In this document: positions 24,965 through 33,610 of the stretch, in pieces
How the letters are laid out: every line of letters starts with the position of its first letter
Numbering within the stretch: position 1 is the stretch's first letter
DNA from: Actinomycetes bacterium
Lineage (GTDB): Bacteria; Actinomycetota; Acidimicrobiia; Acidimicrobiales; RAAP-2
DNA length: 49,202 nt
Reading direction: 5' to 3'
Assembly: GCA_021822565.1 (NCBI GenBank)
Contig: JAKAQM010000008.1
Span: forward strand, 1-49,202
Made by a program: the position numbers and the translations under genes
Notes under the pieces: generated by a model
Seen by the model: only the letters and a program-made list of their open reading frames with translations
Told to the model about the DNA's origin: nothing
Database searches by the model: none

Positions 24965-26530
24965 TCAATCCCCGCGCTCAGCGTCTCGCGACAGCTGCGT
25001 CGCTCCCCCAGCCAAATGGATCACATCCTCCTCGTCGAGTGACCCAGCTGGATAATCGCCGATGGTGTGACCCCGGTAAAGTATGACGATCCGGTCACAC
25101 CACTCGATGAGATCCGTGAATTCGCTCGAATAGACGAGGGCCGCCCTATCGCCTTGTGCATAGTCACGGACGGCGCGAAAGATGTCGATCTTGGCCCCGA
25201 TGTCCACGCCGCGAGTCGGCTCGCTCAGAAGGAGAAGCCGTGGATTCCGCGCCAGGACACGCGCCATGACCAGTTTCTGCTGGTTCCCGCCCGACAGGGC
25301 GTCCGCAGGCGCTTCGATTCCCGGCATCCGCACCGAAAACCGACGAGCGAGCATCGATGCGGAGCGTCGCCGCCGCCGCAAACCGACGAACGGAGGCCAC
25401 AGGGAACTGAGATCGGAAAGATGCATGTTCTCGGCCACGCTCAGCATCGGCACCAGCCCTTCGAGCCGGCGATCGCGAGGCAGGAAGCCCACACCGATCG
25501 CCATCGCTGCGCGCACCGACGTCAGCGGTAGGGGCTTCCCCCCGAGCAGGGCCATGCCACGCGGATCGGTACCAGCGCCCGCAAGCGCGGCGAGCAATTC
25601 GGATGCCCCTGAGCCCTCCAGACCGGCGATGCCGACGACTTCGCCCGCGTGGACCGTGAGCGACGCGCTCCTCAGTGCCGGCGGCATTCCCAGATCCTCC
25701 ACACGCAGGAGTGGGGTCGTGCCGTCCTCGCGCTCTTGGACCCTGGAACGTGCTGACTGCCCGAGCGGCCGACCCACCATCATCTCGGCGATCTGGCCAG
25801 CACCGACGTCGCCCACGTGCATCACCGCCACGACTCTTCCGTCACGAATGACGGTCACGCGGTCCGCAACCTGCTCGAGCTCAGCCAGACGCTGCGTCAC
25901 GTACGCGATCGCAATCCCCTGATGGCGCAGTTCGCGGAGCACCGCGAACAGACGGTTCGCTTGACCGAGGGAGAGGGAGGAGGTCGGCTCGTCGAGAAGA
26001 AGGATCCGTTGCCCTCGGGCAAGGGCCCTGGCAATCGCAACGAGCTGGCGAGTGTCCGCCGTCAGCATGTTGACGTCACGCGTGACGTCCAGCTCCTTTT
26101 CCCCAAGAAGCGCCAAGGACGCTCTTGCCCGCTCCCGGCAGCTCTTCCAATCGACCTTCAGCCCCCGGGCAGGAAGCGCGCCGAGGGAAATGTTCTCTGC
26201 GACCGTCAGAGATTCGACCAGCGGCACTTCTTGGGGGATCAACGCGACGCCGGCGCGGATCGCATCCGTCGGCTGGTGGAACCGCACGCTTCGGCCCTCC
26301 ACAAAGATGGACCCGGCGTCCGCCCGGATCTCCCCGGAGGCAACCTTGAGCAGGGTCGACTTCCCGGATCCGTTCTCCCCGATCAGCGCATGGATCTCGC
26401 CGGGTCTGCAGTCGAACGACACGCCGCTCAGGGCCGGCGTCCCGCCGTACCACTTCTCGATCGAATCCAAGGAGAGAAGCGCTGGGCGCGATGTTGTGTC
26501 GAGCAGCGGGGCAGTCCCGTTCGCCGTCAC
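24965..26530 (-). CDS. Sugar-type ABC transporter ATPase, two-domain (RbsA-like)
   Basis: 521-residue duplicated ATPase typical of ribose/xylose-type importers. The N-terminal half has Walker A GENGSGKST, a degenerate signature (MLTADTRQLVAIARALARG) and Walker B RILLLDEPTSS. The C-terminal half has the usual relaxed P-loop segment GLEGSGASELL, the signature LSGGNQQKLVMARVLARNPRLLLLSEP, then TRGVDIGAK. In Walker B of the second half the residue before EP is serine (LLLLSEP) instead of aspartate, so that site may bind but not hydrolyse ATP well. It lies 45 bases after the binding protein gene. Transport of a sugar is typical for the family, but members also carry other polyols or small polar compounds. 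Confidence 0.92.
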   Translation of the reverse strand: MTANGTAPLLDTTSRPALLSLDSIEKWYGGTPALSGVSFDCRPGEIHALIGENGSGKSTLLKVASGEIRADAGSIFVEGRSVRFHQPTDAIRAGVALIPQEVPLVESLTVAENISLGALPARGLKVDWKSCRERARASLALLGEKELDVTRDVNMLTADTRQLVAIARALARGQRILLLDEPTSSLSLGQANRLFAVLRELRHQGIAIAYVTQRLAELEQVADRVTVIRDGRVVAVMHVGDVGAGQIAEMMVGRPLGQSARSRVQEREDGTTPLLRVEDLGMPPALRSASLTVHAGEVVGIAGLEGSGASELLAALAGAGTDPRGMALLGGKPLPLTSVRAAMAIGVGFLPRDRRLEGLVPMLSVAENMHLSDLSSLWPPFVGLRRRRRSASMLARRFSVRMPGIEAPADALSGGNQQKLVMARVLARNPRLLLLSEPTRGVDIGAKIDIFRAVRDYAQGDRAALVYSSEFTDLIEWCDRIVILYRGHTIGDYPAGSLDEEDVIHLAGGATQLSRDAERGD

Positions 26531-26575
26531 GGCTTCCGCACCCTCACCTTCTCCGGCGCTTCATACGCCCACGAG

Positions 26576-27664
26576 TCAATGCCCTGACGAGGCGTCCTGG
26601 CCCTTGATCTTTCCCGATGCGATCTTCTGAACCGCTGCTGTCCAGCTGATGCGCTTCTTGATGTTCCCCTTGGTGTAGATCACGTCGTGGACTGTTGCGA
26701 TCGCCGGAACGTGCTTTGTTCCCTTGAGCAGTCGGTACATCAGGTTCATGGCCGTGGCACCCTCTTTCCACGGCTGGATTGTGTTGAGGCCGGTGATCTC
26801 GCCGCTCTTGATCGCTGTCACTGCTGTCGGGTCCCCATTGCGGCCCATGACGTCCTTGAGCTTCAGATGGCTCGTCTTGGCAGCGATCCCTGCGCCCTCC
26901 GCGCTGTAGTCGTTGTAGCCGATGACGCCGTCGATCTTCGACCCCCAGCGAGCGATGGCCTCGTCCATGGCCTTGATCCCGCCCGTCTCGTTTGTGGTCG
27001 TGTTGTACTCCTCACCCAGCAGGTGGAGCTTCGGATGGCCCTTGAGCACGTTGTTGATCACCTGCTGCAGCTGGAAGCGGACACCGGGGACTGGCGCTGC
27101 GATGTTGATCGCGACGAAATTGCCCTTGCCGCCCATCGCCTTCGCGAAGGCGCGTCCTTCGACCTTCCCGCCTTGAACCGCGCCCTGGGTCACCACTGCG
27201 TTGAACGCAGTGGAAGAGGGCTTGTACTTGAGCTCTGTCCCCTTCAGGGTGCCGAGCCCGACCACGTCGATCCCGGCCTTGCGTGCGCTGGCGACGGCGG
27301 GGAGCACTGCTGTTGTGCTCAGCGGGAACGTGATGATGCCGTTGACGTGCTCGCCGATCAGGGTCTTGATGTCGGACACCTGCTTGCTGACTGTGAGCTG
27401 GTCGTCCAGCTCGACGACCTTGACACCCAGGCGCTTGCCTCGAGCTGTGATCGCCTTCCCGATGGTGTCGAGCACTTCGACGGCCGCGGTCGGGTTCGTG
27501 AAGCCGACGACGAACGGCTTCGTGGATCCCTTCCGCGTCGCCACGTGCTTGATCGTCGCTGAAGCAGTGCCGGATGAAGCCGAGACGACGAGCGCCACGC
27601 CGACGCACGACGCCGCCAATGCAGAGACCAGCGCTCGACCCTTGCCACCTGCAAGACGCTTCAT
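26576..27664 (-). CDS. Sugar-type ABC transporter substrate-binding protein (RbsB-like)
   Basis: 362-residue exported binding protein of the periplasmic-binding-protein/LacI type. The N-terminus (MKRLAGGKGRALVSALAASC and a hydrophobic run to about residue 30) is a Sec signal peptide with a likely cleavage after ASA near residue 36; there is no canonical lipobox. The mature part shows FVVGFTNPTAAVEVLDTIGKAI, DIKTLIGEHVNGIITFPLS, GKGNFVAINIAAPVPGVRFQ and DGVIGYNDYSAEGAGIAA. GGGGG lies six bases before ATG 27664. It is the first gene of a four-gene operon (binding protein, ATPase, permease, CoA ligase) transcribed from the promoter near 27799-27827. Confidence 0.92.
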   Translation of the reverse strand: MKRLAGGKGRALVSALAASCVGVALVVSASSGTASATIKHVATRKGSTKPFVVGFTNPTAAVEVLDTIGKAITARGKRLGVKVVELDDQLTVSKQVSDIKTLIGEHVNGIITFPLSTTAVLPAVASARKAGIDVVGLGTLKGTELKYKPSSTAFNAVVTQGAVQGGKVEGRAFAKAMGGKGNFVAINIAAPVPGVRFQLQQVINNVLKGHPKLHLLGEEYNTTTNETGGIKAMDEAIARWGSKIDGVIGYNDYSAEGAGIAAKTSHLKLKDVMGRNGDPTAVTAIKSGEITGLNTIQPWKEGATAMNLMYRLLKGTKHVPAIATVHDVIYTKGNIKKRISWTAAVQKIASGKIKGQDASSGH

Positions 27665-27746
27665 CGCGTTCCCCCCTTTCCTACTGCCGTCAGAGCGCTC
27701 GTCTCACGGCGCCTGTCTGATGACGTGGATGGCGCAGCCGAGACTC

Positions 27747-27759
27747 GCAAAGCGCTTGC
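27747..27759. promoter_or_regulatory. LacI-type operator candidate in the transporter leader
   Basis: GCAAAGCGCTTGC contains the perfect palindrome AAGCGCTT with central CG, the hallmark of LacI-family operators. It lies about 85 bases upstream of the binding protein start and about 33 bases downstream of the proposed transcription start. No LacI-type gene is in the window, so the regulator would be encoded elsewhere. Confidence 0.4.
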
Positions 27760-27780
27760 CTCGACCAGCAGTGCCACTAC

Positions 27781-27827
27781 TGATCAAATATATACGTAAC
27801 TGTACAGCAATCTTCCTGCACCGTCAA
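27781..27827 (-). promoter_or_regulatory. Promoter with TGATCAAATATA box for the sugar-type ABC operon
   Basis: On the minus strand TTGACG (27822-27827) and TACAGT (27799-27804) are 17 bases apart. A TGATCAAATATA box read on the plus strand (27781-27792) would overlap the start site and the first transcribed bases. The -10 lies in a CTGTACAG palindrome (27800-27807). This is the most AT-rich stretch in the window. Confidence 0.55.
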
Positions 27828-27855
27828 GGAGCTCGGCGTGAGGCGCTGAGCGCTG

Positions 27856-28548
27856 CTATGCCTTCGAGCGCCTGCAGCGTCGCCAGCGCCAGGCCGCCAA
27901 AACGACGACGAGCATCGCCGCCAGGCCGGCACCGATCTTCAGCCCGCGCTCACGAAGGGACGACGCCAGGACGCGGTTCAGGTCCAAGGTGTCGTCCTCC
28001 GGCGGCTCCGAAGACCTGGAGCCGGTCGGCGCGGCGCTGCCGGCGCCCCTCGGCGATCCCGCACCGTTGACCGACGAGGCCTCCGCGCCCGACCCCTGCT
28101 GAGCCGCAGCGATCCGGCGCTCGAGCCGGACCGTGAACTCCTCGAGGATGCGACCACCCACGTCCTCGAGGACGCCTTTTCCGAACTGCGCCTGCGGACC
28201 CGTGATCTCGAGCTCGGTCTCGGCCCGGACGCGGGTCCCCCCCGGCACCGATGCAAGGCTGTTGCGCACGGTGGCGAGCGCCGAGCCCTGGCCGCGCGCC
28301 TCCCTGGCCTTCATCTGGATGGTGGCCCGGCGCGCATCGTCGTCGACCTCGAGCAGCATGGCCTCGCCGCGGTACTCCACGGTCATCGGCCCGATCTTCA
28401 GCCGGATCTTCCCCCGGTAGGTGTTCGGGGGGACGAACTCCTCCACCTTCGCGCCGGGGACGCACTCCGCCACCTCCTCCATGTCGAGGAGGTGGCGCCA
28501 CACGGTGTCGACATCGGCGGCGACGACGAACTCGTTCGTGAGCAGCAT
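27856..28548 (-). CDS. coxG: CoxG-like SRPBCC protein with C-terminal membrane anchor
   Basis: 230-residue CoxG-type protein. Residues 1-150 form an SRPBCC (START-like) domain: MLLTNEFVVAADVDTVWRHL, CVPGAKVEEF, YRGKIRLKIGPMTVEYRG and RAETELEITGPQAQFGKG. A low-complexity Ser/Gly/Pro linker (about 155-195) leads to a single hydrophobic segment GAGLAAMLVVVLAAW and a basic end (RWRRCRRSKA). In Oligotropha, CoxG anchors CO dehydrogenase to the membrane. By analogy this protein may bring the molybdenum enzyme encoded just upstream to the inner face of the membrane. ATG 28548 overlaps the large-subunit stop by one base (TGATG). Last gene of the operon. Confidence 0.88.
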   Translation of the reverse strand: MLLTNEFVVAADVDTVWRHLLDMEEVAECVPGAKVEEFVPPNTYRGKIRLKIGPMTVEYRGEAMLLEVDDDARRATIQMKAREARGQGSALATVRNSLASVPGGTRVRAETELEITGPQAQFGKGVLEDVGGRILEEFTVRLERRIAAAQQGSGAEASSVNGAGSPRGAGSAAPTGSRSSEPPEDDTLDLNRVLASSLRERGLKIGAGLAAMLVVVLAAWRWRRCRRSKA

Positions 28549-31049
28549 CAGAGGCTCGTCGCGCCGGTGTCCGACCCGGCTGACCGGGAGATGACCTCGA
28601 CGCCGCGGGGGGCGCCGGGTGCCCGTTGCAGCATCTCGTAGACGCGTGCCCAGTGGTTGTGGCTGTCCGTCACGATCGGGCCGCCGGCGCCGATCGCATC
28701 CTGGATCGCACTGCACACGGCATGCAGCGGTGCGCCGCCGCCCTCCCCCATGCCCTTCGCCCCGTTGGGCGTGAACGGGCTCGGCGACTCGATGTCCCCG
28801 CACACGATGTTCGGGATGTCCAGGGAGGTGGCCACGTGGTACTCGTAGAAGGACGGCTCTTCGAGCTGGCCCGACTCGTCGTAGTCCAGCGACTCGTAGA
28901 GCGAGGCTGCGATCCCGAGGCCCGTGGCCCCGTGGACCTGCCCCTCGACCACCAGCGGGTTGATGCGCTTGCCGCAGTCGTCCACCGCGGCGTAGTCGAG
29001 GATCTTCACCTCGCCGGTCTCCTCGTCGATCTCCACGACGCACACGTGCACCTGGCTCGCGTAGGTGAGCGTCAGGTTGCCCGTCTTGGCGACGGTGTCG
29101 GGCACCTCGAACGGCGGGACGTACGCGTACCTGGCGTTCAGGTCGCATTCGTTCAGCAGCTCGGCGGGCAGCCCGGCGTTGTTCGTGTAGACCATGTTGG
29201 CCAGGCCGATGAAGGGGATGGCCCGCTCCTCGTCTCCACGGACGCGGGCGACCCCTCCTGCCAGCTCGATCTCGTCCTCGTCGGCGTGCAGGGCGAAGGC
29301 GGCGAGCTTCACGATCTGGTGCCGGAGCTTCTGGGCCGCCCCCATCACCGCGCAGAGGCCGGTGACGGCGAACTGGCTCGCGTAGGTCCCGGAGAACCCG
29401 ACGTAGGCGTTGTTCGCCTGGTTGAAGCCGGTCGAGACCGTCACGTCGTCCGGGGTCACCCCGAGGATGTCCGCCGCCACCTGGGAGGCGGTGGTCTCGT
29501 GGCCCTGCCCCTGGGGGGTGGTGCCGAGGTTGACGTTGATCTCCCCGAACAGGTCCAGCTTGGCGATGGCCACCTCGCCGTTCCCCGAGAAGGGCAGCTC
29601 GGGGTTGATGATCCGGGACTGGCCGAAGTTGTTCGTTCCCGAGTCGAGCGTCGAGCCGATCCCGATCCCGATCCTGCGCCCCGACCCGGTGCCGAGCTCG
29701 CGCTGGCGGGCACGCCACTCGTCGACGTGCGCCAGCTCGAGCGCGATGTCGAGCGAGCGCGGGAGGTCCCCGGAGTCGTAGATGCACCCGTTCGGGGTCT
29801 CGTAGGGGTAGTCCTCCGGCTGGACGTAGTTGCGCTTGCGCACCTCGACGGGGTCGAGCCCGAGCTCGTGCGCCACCACGTCGACGATGCGCTCGATCAT
29901 CCACAGGTGCTGCATGCGGGAGTAGCCGCGGTTCGGCGTCACCGGGCACTTGTTCGAGACCACCTCGGTGTAGTCCACCCGAACGTGCTTGAGCTTGTAG
30001 CACCCCGGCACGACCTGCGACCAGATCACCGCCCCGAGCGGCTCGTAGTGCAGGTAGGCGCCGGCGTCGTCGAACGCCCGGGCTTTCACCCCGAGGATCG
30101 TGCCGTCGGCCATCACCGGCACCTCGATGTCGATGAAGGTGCGCTCGTTCCCGTGGCCGGCGGTCAGCATGTGCTCGGTGCGGAACTCCGTCCACTTGGC
30201 GGGACGTCCCGCCTTCTTCGACAAGAGCGCCAGGGCGGCGATCTGGGGGTAGAAGCCGATCTTGAGACCGAAGGCGCCGCCGATGTCCTTCGTGACGAAG
30301 TTGAACTTGTTCATGGGCACGCCGATGGTCGGCCCGATGACCATCGCCGCGAACATGGGCATCTGGTAGTTGGACAGCACGCTCACCATGCCCGTGCCGT
30401 GGTCGAAGTCGACGACCGCCCCGTTGCACTCGAGCGGCGTGGAGCTGAAGCGGTGGAAGTGCAGCCGGTCGAGCTTGACGACGTGGTCGGCGTTCTCCAG
30501 CGCCCAGTCCACGTCGCCGTAGTCGAACACGCCGTGCCACACGACGTTCGTGCCGGCCTCGTCGTACAAGAGCGGTGCAGTGGGGTCTGCAGCGGCAACC
30601 CCTTCGGTGACCGCAGGCAGCGGCTCGTACTCGACGACGATCCGTTCGGCGGCGTCGCGCGCCGTCTCCCGGCTGTCGGCGAGGACCACCGCGACCGCGT
30701 CCCCCTGGTAGCGCACCTTGCCGACGGCGAGGGGCCACTCCTGCATGAGCGATCCGGGAGGCGGGGCGATGGCGAAGAACGGCGCCTCGCACATCGCCTT
30801 GGCCTCCTCGCCGGTGAGCACCGTGTAGACGCCGTCCATCGAAAGCGCCGGCTCGCAGTCGATCGAGACGATGCGCGCGTGGCCATAGGGAGAGCGCACG
30901 AACCATGCGTACCCTTGGCCGTACATCCCGCCGTCGTCGACGAACGAGCCCTGGCCCTGGACGAGCCGCCAGTCCTCCTTGCGAGGCATCGCGCGTCCCG
31001 ACCAGGTCTTCGTGGCCTCCCCCGTGACCGGGGCACTGGTGATCGTCAC
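28548..31049 (-). CDS. Molybdenum hydroxylase large (molybdopterin) subunit, CoxL/XDH family
   Basis: 833-residue molybdenum-cofactor subunit of the xanthine dehydrogenase/CO dehydrogenase family, hydroxylating a carbon centre with water. Visible are the N-terminal YAWFVRSPYGHARIVSID, the KDIGGAFGLKIGFYPQIA block, the cofactor motif GTTPQGQGHETTASQVAAD, and the catalytic glutamate Glu769 in GAKGMGEGGGAPLHAV. The active-site loop at 372-380 reads PNRGYSRMQ. This is neither AYxCSFR of true CO dehydrogenase (form I) nor AYRGAGR of form II, so the substrate is something else, probably a heterocycle or aldehyde. GTG 31049 is chosen: GAGGAGG lies six bases upstream and the frame further up has no family sequence. 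It begins four bases after the small-subunit stop codon starts. Confidence 0.93.
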   Translation of the reverse strand: MTITSAPVTGEATKTWSGRAMPRKEDWRLVQGQGSFVDDGGMYGQGYAWFVRSPYGHARIVSIDCEPALSMDGVYTVLTGEEAKAMCEAPFFAIAPPPGSLMQEWPLAVGKVRYQGDAVAVVLADSRETARDAAERIVVEYEPLPAVTEGVAAADPTAPLLYDEAGTNVVWHGVFDYGDVDWALENADHVVKLDRLHFHRFSSTPLECNGAVVDFDHGTGMVSVLSNYQMPMFAAMVIGPTIGVPMNKFNFVTKDIGGAFGLKIGFYPQIAALALLSKKAGRPAKWTEFRTEHMLTAGHGNERTFIDIEVPVMADGTILGVKARAFDDAGAYLHYEPLGAVIWSQVVPGCYKLKHVRVDYTEVVSNKCPVTPNRGYSRMQHLWMIERIVDVVAHELGLDPVEVRKRNYVQPEDYPYETPNGCIYDSGDLPRSLDIALELAHVDEWRARQRELGTGSGRRIGIGIGSTLDSGTNNFGQSRIINPELPFSGNGEVAIAKLDLFGEINVNLGTTPQGQGHETTASQVAADILGVTPDDVTVSTGFNQANNAYVGFSGTYASQFAVTGLCAVMGAAQKLRHQIVKLAAFALHADEDEIELAGGVARVRGDEERAIPFIGLANMVYTNNAGLPAELLNECDLNARYAYVPPFEVPDTVAKTGNLTLTYASQVHVCVVEIDEETGEVKILDYAAVDDCGKRINPLVVEGQVHGATGLGIAASLYESLDYDESGQLEEPSFYEYHVATSLDIPNIVCGDIESPSPFTPNGAKGMGEGGGAPLHAVCSAIQDAIGAGGPIVTDSHNHWARVYEMLQRAPGAPRGVEVISRSAGSDTGATSL

Positions 31050-31050
31050 C

Positions 31051-31575
31051 TCATACCTCCTCGCCGGCCGTCGCCTGCACGCTGCGGCGTTCGGTCGCCT
31101 GTCCCCGGGATGCCTCCCGGATCGCCTCCACGATGTTGACGTAGCCCGTGCAGCGGCAGACGTTCCCACGGATCCCCCGTCGGATCTCCTCGTCGGTCGG
31201 CTCGGGGTTCTGGCGCAGCAAGTACGTGGCGCTCATGAGCATGCCCGGCGTGCAGTACCCGCACTGCAGCCCGTGGTGCTCGTGGAACGACTCCTGGAGC
31301 GGGCTGAGGGCGCCGTCCTGGGCAAGGCTCTCCACCGTCTCGATGGTCGCACCGTCCGCCTGAGGTGCCAGGATCATGCAGCTCTTGACCAGCTTCCCGT
31401 CCACGATGACCGAGCAGGCCCCGCAGTTCCCCGTGTCACAGCCGATGTGGGTCCCCGTGAGGCCGAGCGTGTCCCGAAGGAAGTGCACCAGGAGCTGGCG
31501 GGCAGCAACGATGCGGCTGACCTTCTCCCCGTTCACCTCGACGGTCACGGAATGCGACGTTCCGCGTTCTCCCAT
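31051..31575 (-). CDS. Molybdenum hydroxylase small subunit, two [2Fe-2S] clusters
   Basis: 174-residue iron-sulfur subunit carrying electrons from the molybdenum centre to FAD. The plant-type [2Fe-2S] ligands are Cys46, Cys51, Cys54 and Cys66 (CDTGNCGAC, later KSC). The second cluster uses Cys105, Cys108, Cys140 and Cys142 (CGYCTPGM, then CRCTGY). Length matches CoxS. ATG 31575 overlaps the FAD-subunit stop by one base and has GGAGG six bases upstream; the open frame runs upstream as a shadow. Confidence 0.95.
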   Translation of the reverse strand: MGERGTSHSVTVEVNGEKVSRIVAARQLLVHFLRDTLGLTGTHIGCDTGNCGACSVIVDGKLVKSCMILAPQADGATIETVESLAQDGALSPLQESFHEHHGLQCGYCTPGMLMSATYLLRQNPEPTDEEIRRGIRGNVCRCTGYVNIVEAIREASRGQATERRSVQATAGEEV

Positions 31576-32477
31576 CACTTCCCTCCTGCGGTCGAGCCGT
31601 TCCGGCTCCCTCTGGCGGCGGCGATGGCCTGGACCACCGCTCGCCGCGCCGTCACCTTCGCCATCTGGCGCCGGTACTCGCTGCTGCCGTGCACGTCGGC
31701 GATCGGCTGCATGCCGTCGGCCACGCCGGCGCACGCCGCCCGCACCGCCTCCTCGGTCGCGTCTGCGCCGTTCAGCCGGGCCTCGGCTTCGGCGTCGCGC
31801 ACGGGGACGTGGGCGACACGGGCGAGAACGAGGCAGGAGTCGGCGATCGTCGCTCCGCTGCCGTCGAGGGTGACCCGCGCCGCGGCCCGCACCAGCGCCT
31901 TGGCGTCCGCCCCCACCGCCAGCGACGCGTAGCCGGCACCCGAGTGCTCGGGAATCGGCGGCACGGTGACCGACACCAGGAGCTCACCCGGCTCGAGCGC
32001 AGTGGCGAAGTAGCCCTTGAAGAAGTCGACCGCAGGAACGCTGCGCTCCCCGGTGCGTGAGCGCAGCTCCATGACAGCACCCAATGCCACCAGGATCGGC
32101 GGCAGGTTGTTCGTGGGATCGCTGAGGCAGCAGTTCCCCCCGATCGTCCCCTTGTTCCGGATCTGCTGGTCCTCGATATGGGCGGCGACCTCGCCGAGCA
32201 TCCAATGGCTCGCGCGCACCTCGGGCGAGCGGTCCAGCGCGTCGTACGTGACGCACGCGCCGATCGAGAGCCCGCCGTCGGCGGTCCGAGCGATCGAGGA
32301 GAGCTCGGCGAGCCGGGAGATGTCCACGAGCACGTCCACCGACGCCACCCGGTTCTTCAGCACGTTGACGAGGCTCTGGCCGCCGGCAAGCGGTGCCGCC
32401 CCTTCGTCGGACGCCAGGATCTCGAGCGCGTCGCCCACGCTTTCGGGTCGCACATACTCCACCTGTTCGAGCAGCAT
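31575..32477 (-). CDS. Molybdenum hydroxylase medium (FAD) subunit
   Basis: 300-residue FAD-binding subunit of the CoxM type. The FAD motifs are visible: AGGQSLVNVLKNR (about residues 31-43) and KGTIGGNCCLSDPTNNLPP (about 109-127). It passes electrons from the Fe-S subunit to an acceptor. Gene order M-S-L-G is the classic order for this enzyme class. ATG 32477 is about 70 bases from the promoter start; GGAGG lies 11 bases before the ATG, a rather long spacing. First gene of the operon. Confidence 0.94.
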   Translation of the reverse strand: MLLEQVEYVRPESVGDALEILASDEGAAPLAGGQSLVNVLKNRVASVDVLVDISRLAELSSIARTADGGLSIGACVTYDALDRSPEVRASHWMLGEVAAHIEDQQIRNKGTIGGNCCLSDPTNNLPPILVALGAVMELRSRTGERSVPAVDFFKGYFATALEPGELLVSVTVPPIPEHSGAGYASLAVGADAKALVRAAARVTLDGSGATIADSCLVLARVAHVPVRDAEAEARLNGADATEEAVRAACAGVADGMQPIADVHGSSEYRRQMAKVTARRAVVQAIAAARGSRNGSTAGGK

Positions 32478-32555
32478 CGCCAGTCATACCTCCGATGGCC
32501 TCACGGCTCCCTCACCCCAAGGCGTGCTTGTGCACACCTTCACGGAGCGGCGGTG

Positions 32556-32584
32556 AACCTATCTCTGGTTTGATCAATTGTCAA
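32556..32584 (-). promoter_or_regulatory. Promoter with TTGATCAA box for the molybdenum hydroxylase operon
   Basis: On the minus strand TTGACA (32579-32584) and TAGGTT (32556-32561) are exactly 17 bases apart. The perfect eight-base palindrome TTGATCAA (32570-32577) lies in the spacer next to the -35. The FAD subunit starts about 80 bases downstream. Confidence 0.65.
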
Positions 32585-32605
32585 CGTTGATCGGCGCAGC
32601 ACTCC

Positions 32606-33610
32606 TCATGGGACGTCTCCGAGGTAGCTCGACTCGAGCGCCTTCACGAGGCGCCACAGGCAGAGGTGCAGCGGGACCGGCACGCCGTGCGCCAACCCCT
32701 CTCGGACCAGCGAGCCCGTGATGAAGTCGACCTCGGTGCGCCGTCCGGCACGCACGTCGGCGAGCATCGAGGGAAGGTGGCGGTAGCTGCCCTGCCCCGT
32801 CTCGCCGCGGCGCACGGCCTCGAGGTTCATCTCCCATGGGTCCTCGTGGAGCTGCACCCCTGCCGCGGCTGCCACCGCCCTGCCCTCCTCCACGAGCCCA
32901 CGGGCGAGGTGGCCGAGGTCGGTGAGCTGCTCCTCCATGCGGAAATGCCGGTCGTGGGGCAGCCCCGTCAGCGCGCTCAGCGCGTTCACGGTCGCGTTGA
33001 AGATCAGCTTCGACCACAGCGCCGGCCGCACGTCGTCGAACGCCTCCGCCTTCAGCCCGGCGCGCCGGAGCACCTCCGCGAGCTGTGCGGCCGCAGCGCC
33101 GGAGGCCGGCCGGACGGAGGAGGGCCCGAGCCACGTGGGCGCGTCGAGCTCGTACTCGACATGGCAGTCGTCGTGCTTGGTCCCGCTCATGAACGTCACG
33201 GCGCTGATCAGCGGCCACGGACCCGCGTCCGCCATGATCTCGTCCGCCCCCAGGCCGTTCTGGCACGTCATCACCACTGCGTCCTGCGAGCGGCCGCGCA
33301 GGGCGTCCGCCGCTGCGCCCACCTCGTTGGCCTTGGTCGCCACGATGGCGGCGTCGAACGGAGGCAGCTCCGACGGGTCACTGGTCGCGTGGACCGAGGC
33401 ATCGACGGTCGACTTCCCGCTGACCGACAGCCCTTTCATGCAGAGCGCATGAGCATGGTCTGGGCGCCGCGTGAGCACCCACACGTCGGCCTGAGACGCC
33501 AGGTGGGCGGCGTAGAGGCTGCCGATCGCCCCCGCGCCCACCACGACGATGCAGCGCAACGACGGGCCGGCCGCCCCGGCTCCGGACGCGCTCGGCGCGG
33601 CGGTCGTCAC
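32606..33610 (-). CDS. 2-dehydropantoate 2-reductase family protein 1 (ApbA/PanE-like)
   Basis: 334-residue NADP-dependent ketopantoate-reductase-type enzyme. The N-terminal fold is CIVVVGAGAIGSLYAAHLA; the interdomain region shows VATKANEVGAAADAL and CQNGLGADEI; the C-terminal helical domain carries the catalytic lysine in WSKLIFNATVNALSALTGL. In context it more likely reduces a branched 2-oxo acid of the pathway than ketopantoate: no other pantothenate gene is present and a second paralogue lies at 37386. Start GTG 33610 overlaps the GntR stop as GTGA, so it is co-translated with the regulator. Extra N-terminal residues (about 18, Ala/Ser-rich) precede the fold. Confidence 0.88.
   Translation of the reverse strand: MTTAAPSASGAGAAGPSLRCIVVVGAGAIGSLYAAHLASQADVWVLTRRPDHAHALCMKGLSVSGKSTVDASVHATSDPSELPPFDAAIVATKANEVGAAADALRGRSQDAVVMTCQNGLGADEIMADAGPWPLISAVTFMSGTKHDDCHVEYELDAPTWLGPSSVRPASGAAAAQLAEVLRRAGLKAEAFDDVRPALWSKLIFNATVNALSALTGLPHDRHFRMEEQLTDLGHLARGLVEEGRAVAAAAGVQLHEDPWEMNLEAVRRGETGQGSYRHLPSMLADVRAGRRTEVDFITGSLVREGLAHGVPVPLHLCLWRLVKALESSYLGDVP

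Noticed and set aside
27856-30906. A 1016-codon open frame on the minus strand across coxG and the Mo large subunit
   Set aside because: Only its end (CoxG) is real. The rest is Arg/Ala/Gly-rich translation of the large subunit in another frame, which is common in GC-rich DNA.
28548-32477. CO dehydrogenase
   Set aside because: Gene order and cofactors fit the superfamily, but the active-site loop lacks the CO dehydrogenase motif.
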